From NCBI RefSeq assembly GCF_009389715.1, contig NC_052407.1, forward strand, positions 1,186,501 through 1,250,500: a stretch of DNA of 64,000 nt. The letters are read 5' to 3'. Below the pieces are notes generated by a model. That model had not been told where the DNA came from and made no database searches. It worked only from the letters and a program-made list of their open reading frames with translations. A program made the position numbers and the translations under genes. Numbering within the stretch: the first letter of the stretch is position 1; every line of letters starts with the position of its first letter. The DNA is from Phoenix dactylifera (Eukaryota; Streptophyta; Magnoliopsida; Arecales; Arecaceae). Below are positions 51,690 through 63,646 of this stretch, in pieces.

Positions 51690-53092
51690 CATCTGATACC
51701 ACTGTAAGGCTTTAACATGTTATGTGGGCACAGCGGAAGCCAGGGATTTTAAAATTTTTTTAATAAAGTCTCTTTACATGAAATCCTATTAAGCCAAGAA
51801 CACCTTAGTGATAACAATCAAATAATATAATATAAATGCAGAAATAGAAGAATACCTCTGACGCTAATCCAATGTGCAGAATTTTCATTAGGTGCCCAAA
51901 TGTTCACCCTCCAACGTTGATCCACACGGAAAAATTGATTCAAGACTTTAGCTTCAAAGACTTTGATCCTTGATGCAGAATTCTTCCAAAGAACTCTAAT
52001 GGCTTGCTTTCCTTTCTAATTTTTTTCTACCTTCTAAAATCACTTCTAATCCTTTTGTCCTAAAGAAGACCACCTTGTCTTGGATTAGGACACCCTAGAA
52101 GCAATTCTAGAAAGAAGAAAACTAATGTAAGAAAGAAGGGATATGAGAGAGTTGGTTTTTGGAACTTCGATGGAATTGAATTCACCGGGAGCGTATCTAT
52201 TTATAGATGTGGAGGGATGCATCCTTGCCATCCATTCATTCACCAAAGGAGGCGTGGGATCCAAGGGAGGCGTCCCATATGATGAGCCGTATCTAGGATG
52301 GGGCGCCAACAAAGAAGGGAGGCGTATCATGATAAGTGAATAAGTGGATAAGGATGAAAAGAAGCGCTTCATCCTTATCTCTTATCATCTCTTGCGCTCC
52401 CTCTTTTCTTATCACACCATCAGCCCATGTGAAGCCTCATCACGCCCCTAAGAAGCCCGTTGATCACGCCATCCAATGCTTCCCTTGATGCGCCATCACA
52501 AGATGAAGATCTAATGGCTAGGAATGCATGCGCCATCAACCTCCCTAGTTATGTCATCATCCAACGGTTCGATGATGATCCAAAGGCTCTAATCCAAGGT
52601 GCCTCATCATGATCCCATTATGTCTTCATCCAATGGCTGATGAAGATTAAATGGTCATGATTAAAGACCCTATCTAACCCAATCCAATTGGGTTCAAACC
52701 AACTCACCATGATATCTTCATCCAATGGTAGATGAAGATCTAACGGTCAAAAATGAATGATTTATCAAATCTAATGCAATTAGACTCAAACCAAGCCAGT
52801 GCCAACTCTTGGCTAACCCATATTAGGATATGATCTAATCAAATTAGATCAATTAAGAATCAGATTCGAATCCAATTCGAATTAGGTGCTAAGGTTTGCA
52901 ACATGTGCTAGCATATTTATCTTGCAAACATGATCTAATCTAATTAGACCCTTGATTAGTTTTTTTGTGTGTGACCCATTGGGTTCCATACTTAGCCAGC
53001 AATAGGTTTGGGTGCGAGTTGACCTAACTTGATTAGAACTCTTCTAATCAATTTAGGTCCAAACTGCGCGAACCCGAACTTACCAGTTGGAA
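51690..53092 (-). repeat. Middle LTR, inverted 3' part with primer site
   Basis: Reverse complement of the LTR from about 45165 of the first copy to its end plus 13 bases past it (primer site). The left joint is TTTCGGGTAG/CATCTGATACCACTG; the right joint is near CCAGTTGGAAT/TATGATATG. About 95 bases of LTR are lost at the left joint and about 150 bases of leader at the right. The LTR's TATA box and 95-codon open frame appear on the minus strand here. Confidence 0.88.
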
Positions 53093-53513
53093 TTATGATA
53101 TGAATTTTTCATATGGAGATATGTTGAAGCATGTTAATTGATTCAATCAATTGGTTATGATTTATATATGATGAGATAGATATATAGTTTATTGTAGCAT
53201 ATAAATAGACATTAAATATGTTGCAATTATAGAATGTGCATGAGACCAGTAAGCCCTTAATGAAAATTATATTAAGTCATAGTGTTGAAAAACTTTGAGC
53301 TGACCCATTCTAGAATAATTAATCTAATTGGTGTCTAAGAAAGCACTAAAGGTGGTTACTTAATTAGGATCTTACTCTCTGAGTAAGGGGAGCCTCCTAC
53401 CTGCTTACCTGGCCAATTGTTTGATTGTCTATTATGGATAAGCTTAATGTTGATAAAACACTACTCTTAGCCTTCTTTCATGCATCGACATTATTATGTC
53501 AAGATCCATGCTG

Positions 53514-53811
53514 GTTTGTTGTGCAACCACAAGACTTGCAATGGAGACTGATGTTATACTGTCTTGGTGCATAAAGATGCTTACGGCATTTTCTAATATG
53601 TTGCTTTGTTGTGCAACCACAAGGTCAATATTATTGGAATATGACTGTATGGAAATGAAGGGTTTGACGTAACTAAAATATTATAGTTTGTTGTGCAACC
53701 GCAAGGCTATAACTGTTTTAGAGGACAAGATAAAGTTGAGAATTGCATGAGATGCAATTGAAAAGAGTTTTCTACCTATGTACTCATAAAGATTTGTTGT
53801 GTAAACACAAG
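53514..53811 (+). repeat. Leader motif repeated four times, internal B
   Basis: Same motif set as 47171-47468, keeping spacing and order: TTTGTTGTGCAACCACAAG (twice), a CCGCAAG variant, and TTTGTTGTGTAAACACAAG. Confidence 0.85.
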
Positions 53812-54013
53812 GCCTTTATGAAGAATTAGGATTTCAACCCTACTAAGAAAAATTAGGTTTTCTTGTTTATCATAGGAGAGGGCTATGATATTCGATAAAA
53901 ATAGTGGGAGTAACAATTAGATAAAATTCTTGTCCAATTGTATATATGTCATCATTATTGGTTTGCTTATATTAGTTTTGTTCTTTGCTTATGTAGAATT
54001 AATTCTGAATTAA

Positions 54014-56915
54014 ATGACATCTTCACTATCACTAAGAGGCATCTTGGATGCCAACAAGTTGACCGGTCCAAACTATGTGGACTGGTTGAGAAATCTTAAA
54101 ATTGTACTCACTCAGGAGAAAATTTTCTATATTCTTGAAACCCCTGATCTTGGAGATCTAGGGGATGATGCCACAGAAGAGGAGGTTGCCACACATAAGA
54201 TGTGCAAGAATGACAGTTTGACTGTCAAATGTATCACTCTTGCCTTCATGAGCAATGAGCTACAGAGGCAACATGAGAGCATGGACACTCAATCCATACT
54301 TCTCAATTTAAAAGAGTTTTATGGAGAGCAAAGCAGGACTGCTAGATATGAGATATCCAAGCATTTGTTCCGTGCTAGGATGAATGAACTCTAGTGCAAA
54401 ACCATGTTCTTATGGTTATAGACTTGATCACTAGATTAAGTCAGTTAGGTTTTGCTATGGATAGTGAGCTCAGTCAGGATTTGATCCTGTAATCACTACC
54501 TGATTCATTCTCTCAGTTTGTTGTATGAACAAGCTGAATGCCTCCTTGCCTGAGCTGTTAAATATGTTAAAGACAACTGAGACGCATATCAAGAAGGAAA
54601 AGGATCCAATCCTTCTTGTTGATAGGGGCTCAAGGAAGAAATCAGGCAATAAGGGTTCTAAGAAAAAGTTGAACCCTAAGAGTAGCATCAAGAAGAAGAA
54701 AGGAAAGAAAATCTCCGGATCAAGTACCTGTTTCCATTGCGGCAAGGAAGTCCACTGGAAAAAAAATTGCAAGAGTTTTCTTGCAACTGTAAAGCAAGAT
54801 GCAAGAGTTGCATCAAAGGGTATGTTTATGTTACATGCCAATTTGTCATTAAGTTCTTTAAATTCAAATTCATGGGTATTGAATACCGGCTGTGGTTCTC
54901 ACATTTGCAAATCTTTGTATGGACTACAGAAAATTAGAAGTTTGAAGAAAGGTGACTTTGAGCTTTATGGCGCTGGAGGAGAGTCCATCCAGGCAGAAGC
55001 TGTTGGAACCTACTACTTGGAGTTGCCTTCGGGAGAGCTCCTGAAATTAGAAAATTGTTATTATATGCCCAAGATTATTAGAAATGTAATTTTCATTCCT
55101 TTGTTGTTAAAGAGAGGATTTGAGATTAATGGAAAGGGCAATGGTTGTTTTATTTCTTTTTCTAATAAGTATCTTTGCAATGGCATTATGGAAAATGGTC
55201 TTCTAGTTTTATCACTTAATGACAATATCTTTCATATTGATGAAAGTAATAAAAGAAAGCGAGAAGTGGTAAATCACACCCTCCTTTGGCATTGCCGACT
55301 AGATCATATTAGTGAGTCAAGAATACACAAGTTGTACAAAGAAGAGTTCTTTGATCCTTATGATTTTGAATCATTAGGAACTTGTGAATCTTGTCTTAGG
55401 GGAAAAATGACCAAGTCTCTATTCATAGGACATGAAGAAAGGCAAGAGAATTGTTAGGACTTGTGCATACAAATGTATATGGTCCTATGACAACTCCATC
55501 TAAAGGTGGATACTCTTACTTCATCACATTTACTGATGATTTATCAAGATTCGGATGTGTATCTTATGAAACATAAAATCCGAAACCTTTGATAAGTTTA
55601 AAGAGTATCAAAGTATGGTTGAAAAAAAATTGGAAAGTGTATTAAAATCCTTCGATCTGATCGAGGAGGTGAATACCTTTCTAGTGAGTTTTTAAATCAT
55701 CTTAAAGAAAAGGATATTCTCTCTAAATGGACACCTCCGTATATGCCACAGTTAAATGGTGTAGCCGAATGGAGGAATCGTACTTTATTAGATATGGTAT
55801 GGTCCATGATGTGCTTTACAAATCTTCCTATTTTCTTCTGGGGTTTTGCCCTAGAGACTGCTGCATTGTATTAAACAGGGTACCTTTTAAATCTATATCT
55901 AGCACTCCATATGAGATATGGAGAGGTAAGAAGCCAAATCTTAAGTACCTTAAGATATGGAGCTGTCAAGCTTATGTCAAAAAAATTTTTGGACACAAGT
56001 TACGTGCTAGATCAGATAAGTGTATTTTTGTAGGTTATCCTAAAAATAGTATAGGATACATCTTCTATCATCCTACCGAACAAAAGGTTTTTGTAGGTAG
56101 GCATGCCACTTTCATGGAGAAAGAATTTTTTTTTGAAAAGTGCAAGGATAGAAGAATTGAACTTGAAGTAGTTCAAAACCTACAAATGGAGATACAAGAT
56201 ATTCCTCAACTAGATGTACCCATGGATGAGGTACAATCACAACACACATCTCCTCTCCGAAGGTCAGATAGAGTGCGAAATGCACCTAAGAGGTATAGGT
56301 TTATCATTGAGAATGATGAAGCCCACATCGTTGAAAATGATGATCCTCTGACCTATTCGGAAGCTGTCATGAGTAGTGACTCTAACAAATGGCTGGAGGT
56401 CATGAAATCCAAAATAGACTCTATATATATCAACCAAGTTTGGACTTTGGTTGATGCACCAGAGGGTGTAAACCCTGTAGGTTGCAAATGGGTCTATAAG
56501 AAAAAGATTGGAGCAGATGGCCAAGTAGAAACCTACAAGGCTAGATTGGTGGCGAAAGATTTCAGGCAAAAGCAAGGAATTGACTATGATGAAACTTTTT
56601 CACTAGTTGCCATGCTTAAATCTATTCGTATTTTGCTTGCAATAGCTGCATACTATGATTATAAAATCTGGCAAATGGATGTTAAAACCGTCTTCCTTAA
56701 TGGTTATCTTGAGGAAGATGTTTACATGATACAGCCAGAAGGTTTTGTCTCAAATAGGAGAACAAATCAAGTATGCAAGCTTAAGAGATCCATTTATGGA
56801 TTAAAGTAAGCGTCGAGGAGTTGGAACATCCGTTTTGATACAACGGTCAAAGAGTTTGGTTTTATCAAAAATGTGGATGAACCATGTTTGTATAAGAAAA
56901 CTAGTTGGATTTTAG
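54014..56915 (+). pseudogene. Copia-2 internal B gag-pol remnant
   Basis: Gag opens at ATG 54014 (MTSSLSLRGILDANKLTG; LKIVLTQEKIFYILE) and is stopped at about 54394. CCHC knuckle CFHCGKEVHWKKNC is at about 54730. The protease active site reads VLNTGCGSHIC, so the catalytic Asp has become Asn. GAG-pre-integrase (LLWHCRLDHI; CESCLRGK) ends in a frameshift near 55440. Integrase continues in pieces (PQLNGVAEWRNR; IWRGKKPNLKYLK) to the reverse transcriptase (KWVYKKKIGADGQVETYK; MDVKTVFLNGYLEEDVY). A stop follows SIYGLK at 56807. The end of reverse transcriptase, all RNase H and the LTR start are deleted near 56908-56919. Confidence 0.9.
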
Positions 56916-56919
56916 GACT

Positions 56920-59003
56920 GGCACATCTTATGTATACTCGATGCAGAGGGTGATTAATCTCACAATCACTTGTGTGGAGACACTAATACAAAGATGTGGG
57001 TGCTCATTAGAGGAATGAGTTCACTAAATTGACCTATCAAGAGAATATCTTATGGAGTCTTACTTACATGTCTAAAGATGATTTTCTTATGGGAGTTGTG
57101 CAACTAATCCTTTGACCTGAGATAATCATGGTATCTTGTGCACATGAATCCATGTTTTGGTTTACTCTTATTCATGACAATATGTTGTGCACAGGATCTT
57201 CCGGATAAGGTGAATTGTGTATGAAGGTTATGAGTAGGTCGACAAGGAATCAATTACTTCTAGTAAGAGTTTCTAATCATATGATAATTCAGAAAATCTT
57301 TGATCAAAATAGAATGAAAATTAGAAAGAGTTTCTAATGTTTCATTATTCGAATTATCATTAAAAGATTGAGAGAAATGAATATGTAATTGAGTTTGACA
57401 TAGATTCATACTCATATACATATTCGGGATGCAGTTTGATTGATGGATTGAATTGTACGGTAACTTGCCATTGAAGGGTAATTTTGGTATTTCCACCAAA
57501 TTTCATATCTTCCGGGTAGACATAATACATTGTTAGACGTCAATCTTGTCTTATAGATTTGATCGAATTAAAGAGTTTAATTCGATTACCGGTTAGAAAG
57601 GATTCTAATTGTTAAGTTCGGGTTCGCGCAGTTTGGATCTAAATCGATTAGAAGAGTTTTAATCAAGTTAGGTCAACTCGCACCCATACCTATTGTTGGC
57701 TGAGTATGGAACCCAATGGGTCACACATAAGGAAACTGATCAAGGGTCTAATTAGATTAGATCATGTTTGCAAGATGAACATGCTAGCACATATTGCAAA
57801 CCTTAGCTCCTGATTCGAATTGGATTCGAATCTGATTCTTGATTGATCTAATTTGATTAGATCATATCCTAATATGGGTTAGCTAAGAGTTGGCACCTAA
57901 TTGGCTTGGTTTGAGTCTACTTGGATTAGATTTGATAAATCATTCATTTTTGACCGTTAGATCTTCATCTACTAATGTTGGATGAAGACATAATGGTGAG
58001 TTAGTTTGAACCCAATTGGATTGGGTTAGATAGGGTCTTTAATCATGACTATTTGATCTTTATCAGCCATTGGATGAAGACATAATAGGATCATGATGAG
58101 GCACCTTGGATTAGAGCCTTTGGATCATCATCGAACCATTGGATGATGACATAACTAGGGAGGTTGATGGCGCATGCATTCCTAGCCATTAGATTTTCAT
58201 CTTGTGATGGCGCATCAAGGGAAGCATTGGATGGCGTGATCAAGGGGCTTCTTAGGGGCGTGATGAGGCTTCACATGGGCTGATGGCGTGATAAGAAAAG
58301 AGGGAGCGCAAGAGATGATAAGAGATAAGGATGAAGCGCTTCTTTTCATCCTTATCCATTTATCCACTTATCATGATACGCCTCCCTTCTTTGTTGGCGC
58401 CCCATCCTAGATATGGCTCATCATATGGGACGCCTCCCTTGGATCCCACGCCTCCCTTGGTGCATGAATGGATGGGAAGGATGCATCCCTCCACATCTAT
58501 AAATAGATATGCTCCCGGTGAATTCAATTCCATCGGAGTTCCAAAAACCAACTCTCTCATATCCCTTCTTTCTTACATTAGTTTCCTTCTTTCTAGGATT
58601 GCTTCTAGGGTGTCCTAATCCAAGATAAGATGGTCTTCTTTAGGACAAAAGGATTAGAAGTGATTTTAGAAGGTAGAAGAAAATTAGAAAGGAAGGAAAG
58701 CAAGCCATTAGAGTTTTTTGGAAGAATTCTGCTTCAAGGATCAAAGTCTTTGGAGTTAAAGTCTTGGATCAATTTTTCCGTGTGGATCAATGTTGGAGGG
58801 TGAACATTTGGGCACCTAGTAGAAATTCTGCACATTGGATTAGCGTTAGAGGTATTCTTCTATTTCTGCATTTATATTATATTATTTGATTGTTATCATT
58901 AAGGTGATCTTGGCTTAATAGGGTTTATGTAAAGAGACTTTATTAAGAAATTTTTAAAATCCCTAGCTTCCGCTGTGCCCATATAACATATTAAAACCCT
59001 CCA
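56920..59003 (+). repeat. Copia-2 third LTR, first ~275 bases missing
   Basis: From 56920 it follows 51069-51667 and, from 57498, the first LTR (45055-46590). It ends ATATTAAAACCCTCCA at the MITE. It differs from the first LTR by scattered substitutions and a deletion in the GATTCGAATTGGATTC-rich part near 57810, so the copies are not brand new. TATA box at 58498-58505. Confidence 0.82.
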
Positions 59004-61141
59004 CTCTAGAAGGTGCTACTTTTCTATGATCAACCAAACATGTCAAAACTATTTTTTCAGGCATCATATTCTTAGGAATCAGCTTTCCAGAAAAAATATT
59101 TCGGTGAGGAAAAATTCTTTCCGCGAACCAAACAAGTCCTAGGATAACGTTGTGGAAGGAAACATTGGCAAGAACTGGAAAAGAGCATGTCGTTGATTAG
59201 TGTGATAGCCCAACAATATATATCACCATGTATATGATGTGAACACCATGGTGGCTGGCAAGCTGCTAGACTAGGATAGAGGAAATGAGTTTGTATATGG
59301 ATGCTATAACAATTCTAGCAATGCATTGAAGGATGCACATACCCAATAAGGGAAAACTCCAATTAGGGAAATCTGGTAAGGGGATCAACAAAGAACTTTT
59401 TGGTCATTGTGAATTAGGATCTGATATTTGTATCACTGTATGCACAGATAGCAAGATTAACTCATAAAGATGACCGTGGTATGTGAAATAATGTTATTTT
59501 GGGCATAGCCAAGATTATAAGGAGCTATGACAACCAGATAACTGAATGCTGCAGACCAGAGAAACACACCCATGTAGTCACCAATAGTTATGGTTGGATG
59601 CCATGTTTTTCATGTGCTTCTTGCTGATATATTTCTTGCCATTATAAGATGAAACGAAACATGTGCCTTTGTGACTGTTTATTGTTCATTTAGATGTGCA
59701 ATATGCATTTTTTATCTGGAATATATGTATGTTAATATGCATGCATGCATGCATGGCCTGATTGTTAATTATAAGATTGAAGCCAACAAAGTCATTAAGG
59801 TTTTGTTATTCTCTTGACAACCTGACTACACCTGGTTACAGAACTTTCATGCAACATTGCAGATAGCCTGTTGAAACGTTTATATGTTATGTTGAGATGT
59901 ATGTCAGTTGCTTAGTCCTCTTGTGCTTCAATCTAGTGTTGATAGTGTGCAACAGATGAAATACCCCTTTGTAAATTTGATCCATAGACTCTTGGAATTG
60001 AATGGTGGTTGCTTGCATATGTTTTAGCTGACTGGTTGCTGCGTTCTTTTTTTTCTTCATTATCTAATGCTCAGAGGGTAATTTGAATTTTTGAGGCCGC
60101 ATTTCTATTAATATTGGTTAACCGACTTACTTCTGACCTTTCTTCAGTGGCAAAGACTTTCCCTTGGCCGCTTGCTGGATGAATTTATATTTCGAAATCA
60201 TATCCAGTGTATCTGTACATTCTGACATTGCTTTCACATACAGGCGTCTGCTGAATACTATTTTCAGTCATTCTTTGTTGTGGATCTTAATCACAGTTTA
60301 TTCTCCTTGGCTGTTGAATATTTGCTCCCAAGGAGGCTGGACATGATATCAGCAAAGATATTTTTCAATATGCTGGAGGTTTTGTTGGATCAGTCTATCG
60401 ATAATGTTGAAGGGTATTGTTCTCCTTGCTGATCCATACTACATGATGTCTCACTACAGAGACCTAAACAAGCTGCATGGATTGTAAAGTTTTGATTTGT
60501 ATTTACAATGCGAAAAGATCTCATGTTTTGGTACTGGGTATTTATCTTTGCTATTGGTGTATTTGTGGCACAAACTTATTTGGTGAAAGTTGGGAAAAGC
60601 TTGCGGATTAAATTTTGAAAAATTAAGAAATATAAACTATGGAAGGTGCTAAAGTTGAAGGCTTCGCGTTTTACGTGGTTTATGTTCTTTATCATCTATC
60701 TCTGGTCAACCATGTCCCCATTCTTGTATAAGATTAGCATGGAGACCACTTCTACCAATAATCATGATATTCTGTGATTTACTGATGGGAATTGACACTT
60801 CTGGGCCCTATACCATTAGTGATTTTATCATCCAATGTTGGCTACTTGGTTCTTGTGTATGAACTTTGTCAGAATGGACCAATCAAAGCATTTATTGATC
60901 CAATGAAGTTGGGTCAGGTAGTAGATTGTGCAGAAAAGCTTTATTAAAATTATATCCACATCAAGTCATGATCCAAATAACTGAGATTGACCTCATCATC
61001 AAGCATTGCAACTTTGGTGATATTTAAAAAGAGGATGCTTTAGTATCCATGAATATTTATTGTATAACTTGAGATGTTCTAATATTCATGAATATTTATT
61101 TCATAGGATGGATCATCCTTCCCTACATACATACATATGTA

Positions 61142-61261
<120 letters not shown>

Positions 61262-61338
61262 AGGTTTGGCTTGTGCGGAGTGCTTTATTCGCCATGTAGA
61301 TGCATGTATTTGTAACTCAGTATTAGTGTGTTTGGCTA

Positions 61339-62045
61339 TCATTAAGTTTATTATTTAATTTGCAACATATATTTGGTTAACAAAGCTTTTTATTTATTAT
61401 TTTCTATTATATTATTATATTTTCAAAGAATAATTAAAAAAAGAAAAAATTGTACCCTATGTATCGTGCAAGGACTGGTATTAATGATGCTGATATAAAT
61501 AATAGTAGTTTTTGCATAGAGACACTTGCGTAGAGCTCTGTGGACATAGATAATATGAGTTTCTGTACAACCATCATTAGAGCTTATTTTGCTTAATATG
61601 GTTTAATTTATGCAAAATTCGTCATTCATTGTGTGGATATCTATATCAATGACCAAAATTTTTGCACGGAGGCTTAGCTTGTGCTTTCTTCATTTATTAA
61701 TAAACACTATTATTAGTGATAAGAGTTTTTCTCCATCATCATCAAAGTTCATTGCTTAGTGTATAATAAAAATTTAGTTATTGATGCCTGTTATTTATTA
61801 TATTTTTTTACATTGTTACAATGCATTTCAAAAATAGTTGAAATAATGAAAAAATACCACACTTTGTATATCGTACAAGGACTGATATTAATGATTATTA
61901 AAGTTTATTACTTAATGTGCAACTAAAATTTAGTTATTAAAATCTTCTATTTATTATAATTTATTTTTTTACTATATTATATTTTAAAAATACTTTAAAA
62001 AATAAAAAATATCTTATACCTTACACTGGATGCTAATTCTTATAT
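61339..62045. repeat. Three diverged AT-rich tandem copies
   Basis: Copies at about 61339-61494, 61741-61893 and 61894-62045. Shared order: AAGTTTATTA/AAGTTCATTG, TTTATTATA, ATATTTT, AAAAAATA, then CCCTATGTATCGTGCAAGGA or ACTTTGTATATCGTACAAGG, and GGTATTAATGAT. Function unknown. Confidence 0.65.
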
Positions 62046-62399
62046 ATAATACAAACTCTTTTAAAGAACTACGAATGAAGTATTTATCATTCTCTATAAC
62101 TCATTTTTTCATCTCATTTCTTATCCCATTTTCAAGACCATATTTGTGATATAGCTGAGTTTGTAAAATGTATGATCATTTATAAGGTTCAAAATCATCC
62201 ACCAGAAGAAAAAAAAATTCAAAATACGCCGCAGGAGAATATGCAAGTTTTTTTAGAACAGTACGGTACCAGGTATCTCTCATTTTGATGATATTTGAAA
62301 TCTTAATTGTTGGCCATAATATAAAAGTTTTGAATTTATTTGTTTAATAGCTTATTTATTTTGGATAAAACTTATCTTTCTTTAAAAAATAATTATTAT

Positions 62400-63082
62400 G
62401 CATTATGTGTATAGTATTTTAATCTTTTCTCTACTACCTCCAACTCTGGAAAACAGGTCTCCTTCCCTACCCCTACATGCAAACTTTCACGTGAAATGCA
62501 CGTGCAAAGTTTTAGTATTTGTAATTCCACGCGACCCCTTCCCTCCCTCGCAGCCTGCCTTCCCCGCGATCCCCAGCACTCTTCTCCCTCTCCCCGCATT
62601 CCTCCCTCCCCAATCGGAACCCATGTCTCCTCACCGCCTCTCCTCACCGATCCGATGCTCCTCCCCTGCTCCCTTATCTCCATCCACTTATTACCCTTCT
62701 CCGTTTTCGACCTCCGCTTCTACTCCCTTCCTCTCTCCTCATCTCATTTCCTTTCTCTCCCCGCCGTCCCCATTAATCTCCCCGCCTCCCCTTCCCGCCT
62801 CTCGCTGGACGCCTGCTTCCACCTCTCCTCCCTCCGTTCCTGCCCTTGAATTCTTAAGCTGAAGGTTACAGATTAGCCTGTTGTGATTTACCAAAGCCAG
62901 AAGCAGGGGACCCGCGTTGGTGGCGCCGCCTCCTCTCTGAACCAAATCAGTTTCCAGGTATTCGTGCCACCCCCTTCTCTCTTCTTCCTTCGCTTACCCT
63001 AACCCATTTTCTTGGCTTCTTTCCACCCCTTTTGATCAAGAATTCGGATCTTGGAGCCCAACATTGTTTCATCTTGGACGAG
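62400..63082 (+). promoter_or_regulatory. CT-rich promoter/5'UTR of DUF569 gene 2
   Basis: Strong C/T bias on the plus strand from 62520 to 62840 (CCTTCCCTCCCTCG, TCTCCTCCCTCCG). No TATA box is convincing. The open frame at 62398-62862 is low-complexity Pro/Ser and lacks any domain. The last 60 bases match the leader of gene 1. Confidence 0.5.
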
Positions 63083-63646
63083 ATGGATCTGTTCCACAGG
63101 GCGAGGCTGGTCCGGCTCCGTAGCCACCTCGACAAGTACCTGATGGCGGAGGACGACCAGGAGAACGTGTGCCAGGACCGCCGAGGCGCCTCCTACAACG
63201 CCCGGTGGGCGGTGGAGCTAGTGGAGGGGCCCCACCCCTTGGTGCGCCTCAAGAGCCGGCACGACCTCTACCTCACCGCCTCCAACGAGCCCTTCCTTCT
63301 CGGCTGCGCCGGCCGCAAGGTCATCCAGACCGCGCCCACCCGCCTCGACTCTTCCGTCGAGTGGGAGCCCATCCGCGAGGGCTTCCAGGTCATGCTCAAG
63401 ACCCGCGACGGCCGCTTCCTCCAAGCCAACGGCGGCCTCCCACCGTGGCGCAACTCGGTCAGCCACTACCCCCCTCACTGCTCCATCGCCCCGACCTGGA
63501 TCTTGTGGGACGTCCACATCCTTGATATAACAACCCCCTCGCCCTCCACCTCTCCCTCCGTAGCGTTGGATCTGCCGCCGGAGCCCGACAGGTGTTCTCA
63601 GTCCTCCAGGCCCTCCGATGTGTCCCTGAGACTGTCCAAAATAGAG
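63083..63646 (+). CDS. DUF569 / actin-cross-linking-like protein, gene 2, exon 1 (partial gene)
   Basis: Exon 1 codes 188 residues from ATG 63083 to GAG/GTATTG at 63646, the same splice position and phase as gene 1; the rest lies beyond the window. The DUF569 fascin-like domain is clear (MDLFHRARLVRLRSHLDKYL; LTASNEPFLLG; DSSVEWEPIREG; LQANGGLPPWRNS), followed by a Ser/Pro-rich linker ending SLRLSKIE. It is highly similar to gene 1 residue by residue. It is GC-rich, with high third-position GC. The pair shares intron text too, so it arose by gene duplication. Its biochemical role is not established; actin binding is only suggested by fold similarity. Confidence 0.9.

Larger units (their letters stand above)
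45050..59003 (+). mobile_element. Copia-2 cluster: tandem Ty1/copia array with part-inverted middle LTR
   Basis: Order: LTR(+) 45055-46590, 5' truncated; internal A(+) 46591-50791; middle LTR, with 50792-51689 forward and 51690-53092 inverted; internal B(+) 53093-56915; LTR(+) about 56920-59003. All three LTRs share the same text, for example TATAAATA and the purine-rich tail. Internal A has a deleted gag; internal B lacks the reverse-transcriptase end and RNase H. A CCACT direct repeat flanks it (45050-45054, 59001-59005), but the LTR itself contributes part of it, so the target duplication is unproven. It lies inside MITE copy 3. Confidence 0.88.
44718..59139 (+). mobile_element. MITE (copy 3), split by the Copia-2 cluster
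   Basis: Left part 44718 to about 45050, right part about 59004-59139. The left end AGACTCGTTTGGTTC and right end GAACCAAACAAGTCC match copy 2. A 3-bp duplication TAG lies at 44715-44717 and 59140-59142. Joining the parts gives about 470 bp, close to the 481 bp of copy 2, with the break inside the ACCAAACATAAGC region. Confidence 0.88.
44441..60800. repeat. Tandem non-coding unit 2, interrupted
   Basis: The unit is 44441-44717 joined to 59143-60800; the rest of the span is inserted mobile DNA. Continuity with unit 1 resumes exactly after the MITE target duplication. No gene is seen in the unit. Confidence 0.7.

Noticed and set aside
62398..62862. 154-codon Pro/Ser-rich open frame
   Set aside because: Strong CT bias of a leader or promoter region just before DUF569 gene 2; no domain and overlapping frames of similar length.
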